In this document: one piece after another, positions 21,698-32,059 of the stretch | Position numbering within the stretch: position 1 is the first letter of the stretch | Layout: every line of letters starts with the position of its first letter | Assembly: GCA_033961575.1 (NCBI GenBank) | Contig: CM066732.1 | Location: 77,404,687 to 77,468,686, forward strand | Direction of reading: 5' to 3' | DNA length: 64,000 bases | From: Aselliscus stoliczkanus | Taxonomy: Eukaryota > Chordata > Mammalia > Chiroptera > Hipposideridae | Position numbers and translations under genes: made by a program | Notes under the pieces: model-generated | Database searches by the model: none | The model's input: only the letters and a program-made list of their open reading frames with translations | What the model was told of the DNA's origin: nothing

Positions 21698-22570
21698 ATG
21701 GGGAAACAAAGAAACATGTCACAAGTAAAAGATCAGAAGAAACCTCTAGAAGTGGAACTAAATGAAACAGAGGGAGCTAACCTTTCAGAGACAGAGTTTA
21801 GAACACTGATGATAAGAATGTTTAAGGAACTTAGTGAGGACATAAAGAAGGATAGGGAAACCATAAAAAACAACCTGTTAGAACTAAAGAATACAATAAC
21901 TGAAGTGAAGAACACACTCGAAGGAATCACCAGTAGAGTAGATGAAGCAGAGAAGTGGATCAGCGATTTGGAAGATAAAATAGCAGAACTCACCCAGTTG
22001 GCACAGCAAAAAGACCAAAGAATAAAAAACAATGAAAACAGTTTAAGAGCCCTATGGGACAAGGTGAAGCACAACCATCTTCGAATCACAGGGATACCAG
22101 AAGGAGAAGAAAAGAAGCAAGGGGTCGAAAAGGTATTTGAAAAAATAATGACTGAAAATTTCCCTATCCTGGTGAAGGAAATCAACATACATGCCCAGGA
22201 AGTGCAGAGGGTGCCAAACAAGCTGAACCCAAACAGGTCCACACCAAGACACATCATAGTTAAAATGGCAAAGGTTAAAGACAGAGACAGAATCCTAGAG
22301 GCTGCAAGAGAAAGACAGCAGGTTACATACAAAGGAACTCCTGATAGACTAACAGCTGACTTGTCTACAGAAACTCTGCAGGCCAGAAGGGAGTGGCAGG
22401 AGATATTCAAAGTGACACAAAATAAAGGCCTACAACCAAGACTGCTCTACCCAGCACGGCCATCACTTAAAATTGAAGGAGAAATAAAGAGCTTCTCAGA
22501 AAAGAATAAGCTTAAGGAATTCATTACCACCAAGCCAGCATTGCAAGAAATGTTTAAAGGGCTTTTTTAA
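21620..22570 (+). CDS. L1 ORF1 protein (RNA-binding), HAL1-like copy 2
   Basis: Open frame of 316 codons; the likely start is Met27 at 21698 (MGKQRN...), giving 290 residues. Same layout as the copy at 419-1369: coiled coil about residues 60-135, RRM-like domain about 140-235 and a C-terminal domain about 240-310 with RLTADLSTETLQARREW. No stops. About 93% identical to copy 1; substitutions cluster in the N-terminal segment and in the coiled coil (for example EERTN versus EKWIS). Expected to bind L1 RNA as a trimer in cytoplasmic RNPs. The opposite-strand 225-codon frame (21733-22410) is a shadow. Confidence 0.87.
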   Translation: MCLHEPARALLVIYLIHQSNPRATARMGKQRNMSQVKDQKKPLEVELNETEGANLSETEFRTLMIRMFKELSEDIKKDRETIKNNLLELKNTITEVKNTLEGITSRVDEAEKWISDLEDKIAELTQLAQQKDQRIKNNENSLRALWDKVKHNHLRITGIPEGEEKKQGVEKVFEKIMTENFPILVKEINIHAQEVQRVPNKLNPNRSTPRHIIVKMAKVKDRDRILEAARERQQVTYKGTPDRLTADLSTETLQARREWQEIFKVTQNKGLQPRLLYPARPSLKIEGEIKSFSEKNKLKEFITTKPALQEMFKGLF

Positions 22571-22626
22571 ACAAAAGAAAGGGGTAAACAAGCTAACCCA
22601 GAGAGACCAGGAATACAAATAACAAA

Positions 22627-23213
22627 ATGGCAATACATATGCACCTATCAATAATCATTTTAAATGTGAGTGGGCTAAATGCTGCAATCAAAAGACAGAG
22701 AGTGGCTGAGTGGATAAGAAAATAGGACACATGTATATGCTGTTTACAGATGGAATAAGATATTTCATGCAAATGGAAATGAGAAAAAAAAAAAAGCTGG
22801 AGTACCAATACTTACTTTGGACAAAATAGACTCTAAAATGACTACAATAAAAGACAAAGAAGGGCACTATAACCCTAATAAACATCTATGCACCCAACAT
22901 AGGAACTCCTAGTTACATATAACAGATTTTGACAGACATAAAGACAGAGATCAACAGTAACACTATCATAGTACGGGACTTCAATACCATTGTCACCAAT
23001 GGACAGCCCCTTTAGACAGAAAATCAACACAGAAAGAGGGGCCTTAAATGATACTTTAGACCAGCTGGACTTCGTTGATATTTTTAGAGCATTTCACCCT
23101 GAAAAAACACAATATACATTCTTCTCAAGTACACATGGGACTTTTCCAAGATAGAGCATGTTACGCCACAAAACAAGTCTCAGTAAATGTAAGAAGACTG
23201 AAGTCATATCAAG
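22627..23213 (+). pseudogene. L1 ORF2 endonuclease-domain remnant
   Basis: Starts at an ATG (MAIHMHLSIIILNVSGLN...), which follows the apurinic-endonuclease N-terminus of ORF2, but meets a TAG after 32 codons. Frameshifts and a small internal deletion follow. It ends in 'gaagtcatatcaagc' and is then joined to the 3' UTR, so the rest of endonuclease, the reverse transcriptase and the Cys-rich region are absent. Confidence 0.8.
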
Positions 23214-23221
23214 CGGATATA

Positions 23222-23625
23222 AAGGAAAAACTGATGGTTGCTGGCTGGGAGGGAGTGGGGAACAGGGAGAGGAGGAAGGTTTTGGACAGTGTATGTGGGA
23301 CTACAATGTTGCCGTAGGGATATGGGGCAGTTCTGGGAATGTAATTGATAATGTTGTGAAGAGACTATTATGTTGCGTGAAATAAGTCAGTCGGAGAAGG
23401 ACAGGTACCATGTGATCTCACTTGTGTGTGGAGTCTGAAGAGGTGAGTGAATGATCAAAGTAAACAGACTCGTAGATGTAGAGGAAAAACTGAGGGTTGC
23501 TAGTTGGGAGGTGCGTGGGGATGTGGGGGAAGGGTAAGGGATTAGACAGCATAAATAGACAACTACAATATTGCCACAGGGATATGCAACACAGTTCGGG
23601 GAATATAATAATGTTGTAAAAATTT
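23222..23625 (+). repeat. Tandem duplication inside L1 3' UTR
   Basis: A block starting 'aggaaaaactgatggttgct' (about 23222-23365) recurs as 'aggaaaaactgagggttgct' (about 23481-23625), period about 258 bp, with the same order of features (G-rich run, 'ctacaatgttgcc' / 'ctacaatattgcc', 'gggatatg'). Copy 1 has the same two blocks at about 1-105 and 185-345, so the duplication predates both insertions. Confidence 0.75.
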
Positions 23626-23827
23626 TGTGGCGTGTCAGATAGTCACATGTCTTGTTAGGGAGACCACTTCATGGATGGAGTAGAGGCTTGATCACTGCAC
23701 TGTACACCTGAAACTTACATTGTATAGTATTGTATGCCAACTGTAACTGAATATGTGGATGGTCATGGGATGTGGAGTATACTGTGGAGGGGAGTCAGGG
23801 GAGTTGTGATGGATATGTATGATATGG

Positions 23828-23880
23828 TGGGGAGTGGGGTGGCGAACTGGGGGAGGGGGGTTTTCACTTTGGGGGTAAAG
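23828..23880 (+). other. G-rich tract in L1 3' UTR (G-quadruplex candidate)
   Basis: At least four runs of three or more G within 50 bases (GGGG, GGGG, GGGGG, GGGGGG, GGGGG). G-quadruplex-forming tracts are a known feature of L1 3' UTRs. Confidence 0.55.
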
Positions 23881-23931
23881 AGTATAACTATTGCCTTGTG
23901 TTTTACACCTAAAACTAATAATAAAAAAAAA

Positions 23932-23943
23932 AAGAAGCTCTGG
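23932..23943. repeat. Target-site duplication, right copy
   Basis: aagaagctctgg, identical to 20563-20574. Confidence 0.92.
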
Positions 23944-24826
23944 AAGTTTCTGGATGATGGATTCATTCAAACTGTCCAACTGCCGACAGTACACATTTGA
24001 ATTGATTGTTTGGTTCCTTGGCAGGAGCTCGAAAAACACGACACCTTTAAAATCCCACCACCCTGAGAGCATATCCTTCCTCTGATGAATGTCTGCTTTC
24101 GATGTCATTTGAGGCGAATCACCATGTCAGGACCCAGACCATTTATGCACCAGATTGTTGTAAATAATCCACTTCCCATCATCAGTTATCAGTTGCTTCA
24201 AAAATGGATCGTTTTCCTCATGTTTAATGAGCATATTGCAGATGCTTATACGCGCCATCAAATGAACTTCTTTGAGTTCATGTGGAACCCAAATATCGAG
24301 CTTGCTTACATATTTCAGCTTCTTCAGGTGGTCGTGAACACTTGAATGATGGATGTTCAATGTTTCTGCAATCTCTCGTGTTGTGTAACATGGGTTTGAC
24401 TTGATCAATGCCTTTATTTTGTCATCATCAACCTCAGTGGGCCTCCCTGACTGAGGAGCATTGTTGAGATCAGAATCACCAGCACGGAATTTCGTGAACC
24501 ATCATAGGCACTGATATTCCTGTAGATCATTGTCACCATAAACTTTATGCAACATTTTACAAGCTTGACACACATTCTTCCCTTTATGGAAGTAAAACAG
24601 TAAAATATGGCGAAAATTCACAGTTTGGTCTTCCATCTTCAACTTGTTGTAAAATCTCCAAAAGTCAACCATATCGCACAATTTTTTTTTTTGGAATAAA
24701 GCTAGAACTGTCGGCTGTCAAATGACATAGCAATAGCTTAGATGCGAATGACTCTAATACTTGCAAAAATGAACTAGTGCCATCTGTTGCAAACATGCGT
24801 CATGACTTTTCTGACAACCCAACATA

Positions 24827-26880
24827 TTGGGGAGGCACCCTTTCTCATTCCAGGTACCACAGGAAAATCTGTTAGTGCCAAACATCTACTCCTATGGTAT
24901 TAGGGAAAAAATGGTTTCAGTACGTAGTCTAGTTTCCCAAAGAAATACACACGGTCTTTCACCTATAGCCCTCTGCAGGAAACACTGCCAGGCATAAGGA
25001 TTTCAGCATATTAATACTAATGATCTTCTTCTTAAGGCCAAAAAAGAAACTCAGCAGCAGGATATACTTCAGACTATTAATCATTCTCTCTCCTTTAGTT
25101 TGTATTTATCTTATCTGTTTTTAAGCTTACCATTATTTCTCCAGCAATACTTGATTTTCATGGAGTTTTTGAAACTCTGTGCCCCCAAAGTGCGCAATGA
25201 TTATCAAAAGTAATGAGTAGTAAAACATACCATCACTGACAATTTATAGTACTACCTACTATAGTACTATCTCTAGCAAGTTCCAAAATGGCTGATGACA
25301 ACATGCTCCCCTTTCACAATAATCTTATTTCTGACAGTCCTTTAAGTTCTAAATAAAAGGAATCCCTGTCCGTGACAGCAGTGACAGCCCAGCCAGGATT
25401 TCTCAGGTTTTCTATAGATACTTCCTTAAAAATATTTTAACTAATATTCCCAAAGTGTTAATTAGTCATAATATCACTTTGTTTTGTTTCCTTTAGCTTC
25501 TATATAACTGAATACAAACCTTTCATTCTAGTGATTTCATAAATAAGACTTCCACAATAAAAATCTGTGTGTCATTATTACTGACTTAAGATAGCATTTC
25601 TCTATGGTAAATGGCCCCAAATTATTTTATTCTCCATCTTCTTCCCCTTAGTCTTTGTTTCTCCTGCTGACACTTAACCATTTCAGTCTCCTTAATATCT
25701 GTAGAGTATTTCAGACCAAGCTTTGTGGTAAGAGTGAAACCTGAAGGCAATTAAACATTTGAGTGCCTTCCCACTGTATCGTAAAAAATAAGGTTAGTAT
25801 AGTTTGTACCCGGGAGTACCTAAGATCAGGCTGAGAATTCTAAGCAGCACAAATTCCTTAAACACATTTGCAACATTATTGATAACAGCCTTATTGGAAC
25901 CCAAACTCAAAATACTCAGTTTGGTGACTTTTGTTTTGCAAAATATAATGAGAAATGTCATTAATTTCCATGGCGATGTCTCATCCCAGACATGACTAGC
26001 CTTATTTTTGTTAGTGATTCAAATTAGATTTGAGAAGTCCATCTAAAGTCTCTCCCTTCGAAAGAAAGGTGATGGCCGTATAGTTCAAATTTCCCACTTT
26101 TACTGTTACCAAAGAAATACTGAATCTTCTCAGTTCACATTTCCACAGCACAACTTAGAAATTACACCTGAATTCAAACCGTAGCAGGAGGTATAAGGCA
26201 ATCAAGGTGAAAATGTTCAGCAGTATGTCTAGTCCAAAAGCATAAATGCATTCCTTTACAGACTATTTCTATGCAAACATTTATACAAACAGGAAACAAT
26301 CCTAGCTTAATAGAAACCACTACCATTTATTTATATTTGAAAAAAATTCATTTCCTTCTCTATTAATACGATTAGCATAGCAGTCTCATTTGTTCATATG
26401 GAAATTTTCCTTATAAAGTTCACTGTTTTATGGTACAGATAGAAAGGTATATGTTATTTCAAAGATAAATTTCATATCGTCAACTGAGTATCAAAGTGAT
26501 GCTTGATGGATCCTGTATCCTAATAAGGGTGACACAATTTTCCCATTAAGTATAATCAAATCCTTGGAACCCATTTTTATTTCACTCTTGGTTTTCTCTG
26601 GTGTACCAGTTTCTCTGTAATTGAGCATTCAATCTTTGGTAATTTTTCAATTCAGGCCCTTTTCTTTTTCATACTCTATTTTAGATGTGGCCTTCTATTA
26701 GCCTCCCTATTTCTACAATATCTTACATGATTCTCTCAGAACAGAAAGATGTTTTTCTTAATAAAAGGTATGGCAGAGAGAGAGTGGACTGATTTACCCC
26801 TGATGTATCAGTTTATTAGCAGTTGGGATTGATAAAAAGGTAAAAAGGTGTCCTTTTAAATGGATTTGGCACACATCCAT
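24827..26880. other. Unique sequence, no gene recognised
   Basis: No repeat family or coding frame could be supported across this stretch. Confidence 0.45.
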
Positions 26881-26882
26881 TT

Positions 26883-27015
26883 AACAAATACTTAACAAGT
26901 AGGTGCTATGGAATGGATACTATCCTAGGTGTTGGTAATACAAAGGTAAATTGCATAAGAATATTGTCTTTAAGGAGCAATGAATCTAGTGAGGGAGTCA
27001 GACCTGAAGTAGATA
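26883..27015 (-). mobile_element. L2 3'-end fragment
   Basis: 'aacaaatacttaacaagtag', 'actatcctaggtgttggtaa', 'aaggagcaatgaatctagtg' follow the reverse complement of the L2 terminus. Confidence 0.65.
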
Positions 27016-27445
27016 AATGAATATGGTGTTATGTACAGTCTATCAGCGCTTTGCATAAATACCACAGATACCCTACAGAGAGGACAACTAATCCTGTTTG
27101 CCAAAAATTGGATGCCTCATCTAGAAAACATGGTAAGTGGATCTTCAAATACAAAGTTTGTCAGGATAGTCCCAGAAGAGGAAATAGCATATGAAAGGGC
27201 ATGAAATTGTAAAGAGCTTGGTGTGTCCAGGACACGGTGGTTCATTTGCTGTGATTCTGAATCAGGGATCATAGGACAGACTGTTAAGAGATGAGGACGC
27301 ACAGGAATATTGGACCAAAAGACAGAGCGAGAGTGACTCAAACATTCTGAGTCGGTAGTGGCTAGTCATCCTGTATTTCTCAAAGATAATTTTGGTACTA
27401 ATTATCAGTGGGCTGGAGGGAGAAAAGAATGTACAGAGAGAACTG

Positions 27446-27448
<3 letters not shown>

Positions 27449-27489
<41 letters not shown>
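27449..27489. repeat. (TG)n microsatellite
   Basis: Uninterrupted run of about 20 TG units. Confidence 0.98.
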
Positions 27490-27490
<1 letters not shown>

Positions 27491-27624
27491 AGTTAAAAAT
27501 ACAGAAGACAGAAGAATAAAGGTAGCTAAGGTGTTCTCCGACTAGCAGGTCCCCAAATAACTAATGAAACTATGCTCCCCTTTCCCAATTAAGTGTAGTT
27601 TCAGCTCGAGTTCTGTGGCTCACA

Positions 27625-27815
27625 CACCAATGCATCTCAAGCTCAACAGCATAAGAATCAGCTGGGGTTCTTGTCAAAATGCAGATTCTTATTCAGTATG
27701 TGTGTGTGTGGGGGGGCGGGAGCCCAGTTTCTGCATTTCTAACAAGCTCCCAAGTGATGCCAATGCTGCTGAGTGCATGGAGCACACTTTGAACAGCAAT
27801 GCTCTAATGAGTCCA
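27625..27815 (+). mobile_element. MER5-type hAT-Charlie DNA transposon
   Basis: Ordered matches: 'aagaatcagctggggttctt', 'caaaatgcagattcttattc', 'tctgcatttctaacaagctc', 'caagtgatgccaatgctgct', 'gagcacactttgaacagcaa'. Non-autonomous and ancient in placental mammals. A short TG/G run interrupts its middle. Confidence 0.85.
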
Positions 27816-27829
27816 TGAGATGGCTGACT

Positions 27830-30800
27830 TCTTTCAAGGAATGACTTCCGAATGGAAACTGAATGCCTGAACATCACTGTGGATTATATGGGTCCAAGGA
27901 AACATATAAGCTTGTCTTCCAATACCCCTTGAGAAGTCACATGAGACACTTGCTAAAAAATGGCAGCGAGTGGCAAGAGATTCCTGTCACCTCTCATAGG
28001 AGGTGTGGGGCTTTCAGTGCCCTGTAGCATCCATGCAGTAGACAAAACTTGTTAAGAGTTGCCATTTCAATTCTAATTTATTCCAGTACTCATATCAAAG
28101 TTCAGACGTACGTGGCCATTTATGATAGACAGAGGAAATATCTAAAAGGTTTATGTTCCTAGCGGACGATGACTGCTACTGTAGTAATATGCAGTTTTGA
28201 TGTTAAACTGCTTGCTTACTGCCAAGAATATATGGCATTAAACAGAAGGCCTTCATTTTGTCTATCATTTCAAATTTTATATGTTGACCCACTAATTAGA
28301 GCTGAACCATCTGTAAGGATGATGTCTCGATGGTTCTCTGACACAGTCAACATCACATACCAGAAATGTAAGGTGGGAGGGAGATGCAAACAATATATCT
28401 TGCTTGTGAATGCTTTACTTTTCACCTAAGGGAGTAACTTTATCTGGATTTCAAGTTCTTCTGTCGTCATTTTCCTGATGCGCTGTGACACAGATGGTGT
28501 GGGGTAATTTTATGCACTCCATCTAAAAGCATCAGTTCCTTTTTTCATTGACCAATCCATGCTGTTCACACAAAGGATACATAGGGGTGATTTATGTGGT
28601 GTAGTACAAATCAAGACTAACCAAAAGCAATCCAATCCAAACCAGGGCCTAGCCCTGAGCTGGAGAAACGTAGATATCCTTCGATCACTGTGAAAGCAAT
28701 CACCATTTTTCTATCTCGTTTTCCTCCCTCCTCCACTAAACATAGTGCGGGGTGGGAGTGGGGTGTTACAATAGAAGAGCTATGGAAGTGAAAATTGTAG
28801 AGTAGCAAGTATTTCTGTCTTATTTATTATTTGATGTAAACTCCTTTAAGAATTGTAGTGGGGAAAAATTAAATCACCTTAAATATATAGAGTAAAAATA
28901 AGCCACTCATTTAATCTTGCAAAATATTTGTCACATTTCCATATAATTTATTTGCAATTGAACAATTTAAGGAATGGTAAATGATATCAACTGCTTGGCT
29001 GGAACTTGTGAAGTTTTCCTGGTACACAGTAATACTCTAAGATGTTACAGAACATAAAAAGCAAAATCAATGCTGGGAAGAAAATGTTCTTTTTGTTCTA
29101 GGGTCTGTGTTTGGAAAATATTGTCATGTAGCATTTACGGTAACAGCTGTACGGTTAAACTTTAGGCACAAACTAAACTGCAGAGGATCTGCTGCATAAA
29201 TAAAATCCCCATGGCAACTAAATGTGCTACTAGATAACAGAGAAAAAAGGATTTATGTGTTTGCAGAGCTGTCTTGCCCTAAAGGAATTCTCCAGGCAAA
29301 CGCAGGCCACCTGCCACATGTTATATTAAGCTCAGCCTTCTGGACTTATTTTCAAATCCATAGCAAAAAGGTCCAACTACTTTTATTTGGAAGTTTCATT
29401 GTTCTCTATTCCCAGCACCTCCAAAAATCAACAATTCATTTTTCAACTCGCCTGCTATATTTTGCCCTGGACACAAAAGATAATTAATGAATTTGTTGTG
29501 CTCCTAAACATTTTATTGATCTTACTGAAACAACAAACATATGTACAACAAAAAGGTCTGTTTTTTTTAATTTGTAATTTGTAGATTCTATAGTTAAAAA
29601 AATTGAAATACATAACTCTCCTTCTCCAACATAAGGTAGAGTGATCGGAAGAAAATCAATGGGTGATGAGTTTTAAAGATGATGGGAGAAAGAGAATACA
29701 AGAGTAAGATGAATATTTGCTATAAATTTAACATATAATATATTTATAGTTACTTTCTTCCAGAAGGAAAGTGGAGGCTAGCTATAAACATTCTAGAATT
29801 TTGTTATAGATGGTGTTAAGTCAATTAATTTTAAAATAATTACTTGAAAATGTTATTTTTCTTTTAAGTACTCTAATTCCCATATCTAAAGACATTTGTT
29901 GATAATATTGCCTATTTATGTTGATAAAACCATATTATGTAATAATTATTTTTGAATATGTGAAATGAAATATAATACATAATATTTGAACTGGAAGAGA
30001 AAAATTCATTATGTGGGAGTCATTCGACATTATTCCCTACAAGAAAATGGGGAATTGGATTAGAATATGCACCTCCAAATTTGAGGTCTACTTCAACTCT
30101 GATATCAACATTGTCCTCAAAGAAATAATGACAGTTATCCCCTGTACAAAATCATAACTCTTATTTATTCCTCAACCTTGACTAAATAGCAGAAATACTG
30201 AGAGAATAAATTTAGGCTATTTCTGCTTTGGTGGATATGGAAGCAAAAGGGGAAAAAAATGAGTCAACATACAAATTATCAAGGAAGGTTATGAAACTAA
30301 AAATTTAATTTGTTGCTTTCACTCACTTCTGTGGTCATCTATTGATTACGACACAAAAAAATTACTTGCAGGTATTTAATAATATCAGTGGAAGTATTAT
30401 GAGTTTACTAAATAAAATATGCAAATTTACATTAAATAAGAAGGTTTTGATTTCAATAGGATTTTATCTGTTCTCTTTCAAAAATCTATGTACTTTTATA
30501 GGCAGATGTCCACATTATCATCTAAGGAATGAGTCTTCAAAAAGCTCTTTATTTTTGCAAAACACTGATTTGGCTACTATGTAATACAATCAAACCTAAG
30601 TCACCATAGCACAGTAACTCAAAGAAACACCATTAACACTAGACTCTGCCTTACACAGACAACTCCTGCCATCCCAGCTAATATAAATTTCAAGCAAGGC
30701 TATTTCTATGTCTTGATAGTAAACACTTATAGAAATAGCAAGTGACCCCCCCATTCAGTAGAATCCTCAGGTGTGCTTCTTAACAGTTTGAGGTAACTCT

Positions 30801-31055
30801 AGACGTACAGAAATAGCTCTCAAATATTTTTTGACCATGACCTCCTTAGACTAGTCAAATCCCCTCTGGCCTTGAATCCCCTTTGTCTCCACACCACAAT
30901 GCAAAAATAATGCTGCAATACTAATGTATATCATTATACATTTGTTACATGCATTAGGACTGTAGATAATTAGAGAAAACATATTATAGGTGATTTTCTA
31001 TTACAAAGCAATGACCTATTAAAACTTCCTAAAAATCAGTACTTATTAAGTACCA
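27830..31055. other. Long unique stretch, no gene recognised
   Basis: AT-rich with no recognisable repeats over 3 kb, which is unusual for this window. Around 29140-29500 base composition is less AT-biased and looks like possible conserved non-coding sequence, but this cannot be shown from one genome. Confidence 0.4.
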
Positions 31056-31059
31056 CAGG

Positions 31060-31470
31060 TACCACTTATCAAGGGCCACAGGTAGTATACCAAAATACTT
31101 TCTCTTCTTCCTGGGCATACAGTTGTACTACAGGTTCCAGGATCCCTGCAACTGAGTGTGGCCATGTGACTGAGTTCCAACCAACAGAGTGTAAATAGAA
31201 GTGATAGTATGTTAGTTCTACGCCTGGCCCATCATAAGCATCCCCAGATGATACTACTTGTTCTTCTCTGCTTCTAGGTAACTTGGACAGAGACAACATG
31301 CAGAGTGATTCTGGAAGCCTGCATCATTTCTGTCAGTTTAGGTTTCTGAAATGACTCTGAAAAGCAGTAACTTCCTGTCTGACAGTAACACGCATGTTGG
31401 AAAATTCCTGAAAAAAAAAACTGTGTTAAGCTATTGAAAAGTTTAGAGTTTATTAAAGCAACTAACATTG
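31060..31470 (+). mobile_element. LTR-like remnant (MaLR type, tentative)
   Basis: 'tggccatgtgactgagttcc', 'aacagagtgtaaatagaagt' and 'ctgtgttaagctattgaaaag' occur in the order found in old mammalian MaLR-type LTRs. No internal region or matching second LTR is seen. Confidence 0.45.
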
Positions 31471-31509
31471 CCTGAATATAATATTTATCTTAATAATGTA
31501 TTATAAGAT

Positions 31510-31935
31510 TTTTTGTGTTTTTTATAAGATTTTATTGGGGAATTGGGAGAGGGGAACAGCATTGGGTAATCAGGGAAGGGGAACAGACAAGTTGCTGTCT
31601 TTTTGTACTTCAGTCTAGTTGCGGAGGATGTTGCTTCACTGGCCCATGTTGGTATCATCATTGCGCTCAGTTGCCGGCCTCTGGATGGCCACTCACGGCG
31701 GCTATTGGTAGCTCACGCTGGCTGCCGGCCACTCACTATAGCCTATGGCAGCCCACTGCAGCAGGGGCTGCAGCCTACAACGTCGCCGGGGCTCACACAG
31801 CCCAGCTCCAGGTGGAGCTGTTGTTCACCATCTTAGCTGTAGAGGGCAGTGTCACTGGTCCTCCTATGTGGGATCCGAACCGAGGTCGCTGGCGTCCCAA
31901 GCCAGCTCTTAACCAATGCACCACTTGGCTGGGAC
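31510..31935 (-). mobile_element. Long tRNA-derived SINE
   Basis: Minus-strand copy of the long SINE: 'aagattttattgggg' at the tail end, the body, the cagctcca/tggagctg hairpin (about 31800-31820) and the head ending near 31935. Target-site duplication tataagat at 31502-31509 and 31936-31943. Confidence 0.88.
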
Positions 31936-32020
31936 TATAAGATATTTTAAAGGAAGACACTCATAAGTTGTCCATCAAATAAACTGGGGGAGGTTACATA
32001 TGCATGCTTACGTATGTCTT

Positions 32021-32056
32021 TGTGTGTGTGTGTGTGTGTGTGTGTGTATACACACA
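32021..32056. repeat. (TG)n microsatellite followed by TA(CA)n
   Basis: About 14 TG units switching to 'tatacacacacatg', a small TG/CA inverted repeat. Confidence 0.93.
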
Positions 32057-32059
32057 CAT

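Larger units (their letters stand above)
20575..23931 (+). mobile_element. HAL1-like L1 element copy 2, complete (ORF1 intact, ORF2 mostly deleted)
   Basis: Complete 3.36-kb insertion with a perfect 12-bp target-site duplication and a poly-A tail. Order: CpG-rich 5' UTR with 111-bp repeats (20575-21697), ORF1 (21698-22570), about 590 bases from the start of ORF2 (22627-23213), then a 3' UTR with a tandem duplication and a G-rich end (23214-23920). The ORF2 to 3' UTR join at about 23213 matches the join in copy 1. Non-autonomous: it would need ORF2p supplied in trans. Flanking duplication and open ORF1 indicate a comparatively recent insertion. Confidence 0.93.
20300..24636 (-). pseudogene. 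Mariner transposase pseudogene (DD34D), split by insertion
   Basis: The reading starts at an ATG at 24636 (MEDQTVNFRH...). The N-terminal helix-turn-helix region includes TTREIAETLNIHHSSVHDHL and the linker WVPHEL. The first catalytic Asp lies in ITDDGKW (about 24160-24190). The frame is then split by the HAL1-like insertion, and resumes with HHDNVRPH (second Asp, about 20518-20546) and PSDCHLF (third Asp, about 20417-20445). All three catalytic Asp codons therefore survive, but an in-frame TGA lies near 24503, another near 20305 and a SINE follows. The product is dead. Mariner transposases are normally about 345 residues and act by cut-and-paste at TA. Confidence 0.88.
20049..24822 (-). mobile_element. 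Mariner DNA transposon, interrupted by a SINE and an L1-type element
   Basis: The left terminal inverted repeat starts 'ttgggttgccggaaaa' at 20049 and the right one ends 'ttttctgacaacccaa' at 24822. A TA lies at the left border; the right border now reads CA then TA. Removing the SINE (about 110 bp) and the HAL1-like insertion with its extra duplication (about 3.37 kb) leaves about 1.29 kb, the usual length of a mariner. The transposase reads on the minus strand and is broken. Confidence 0.92.
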
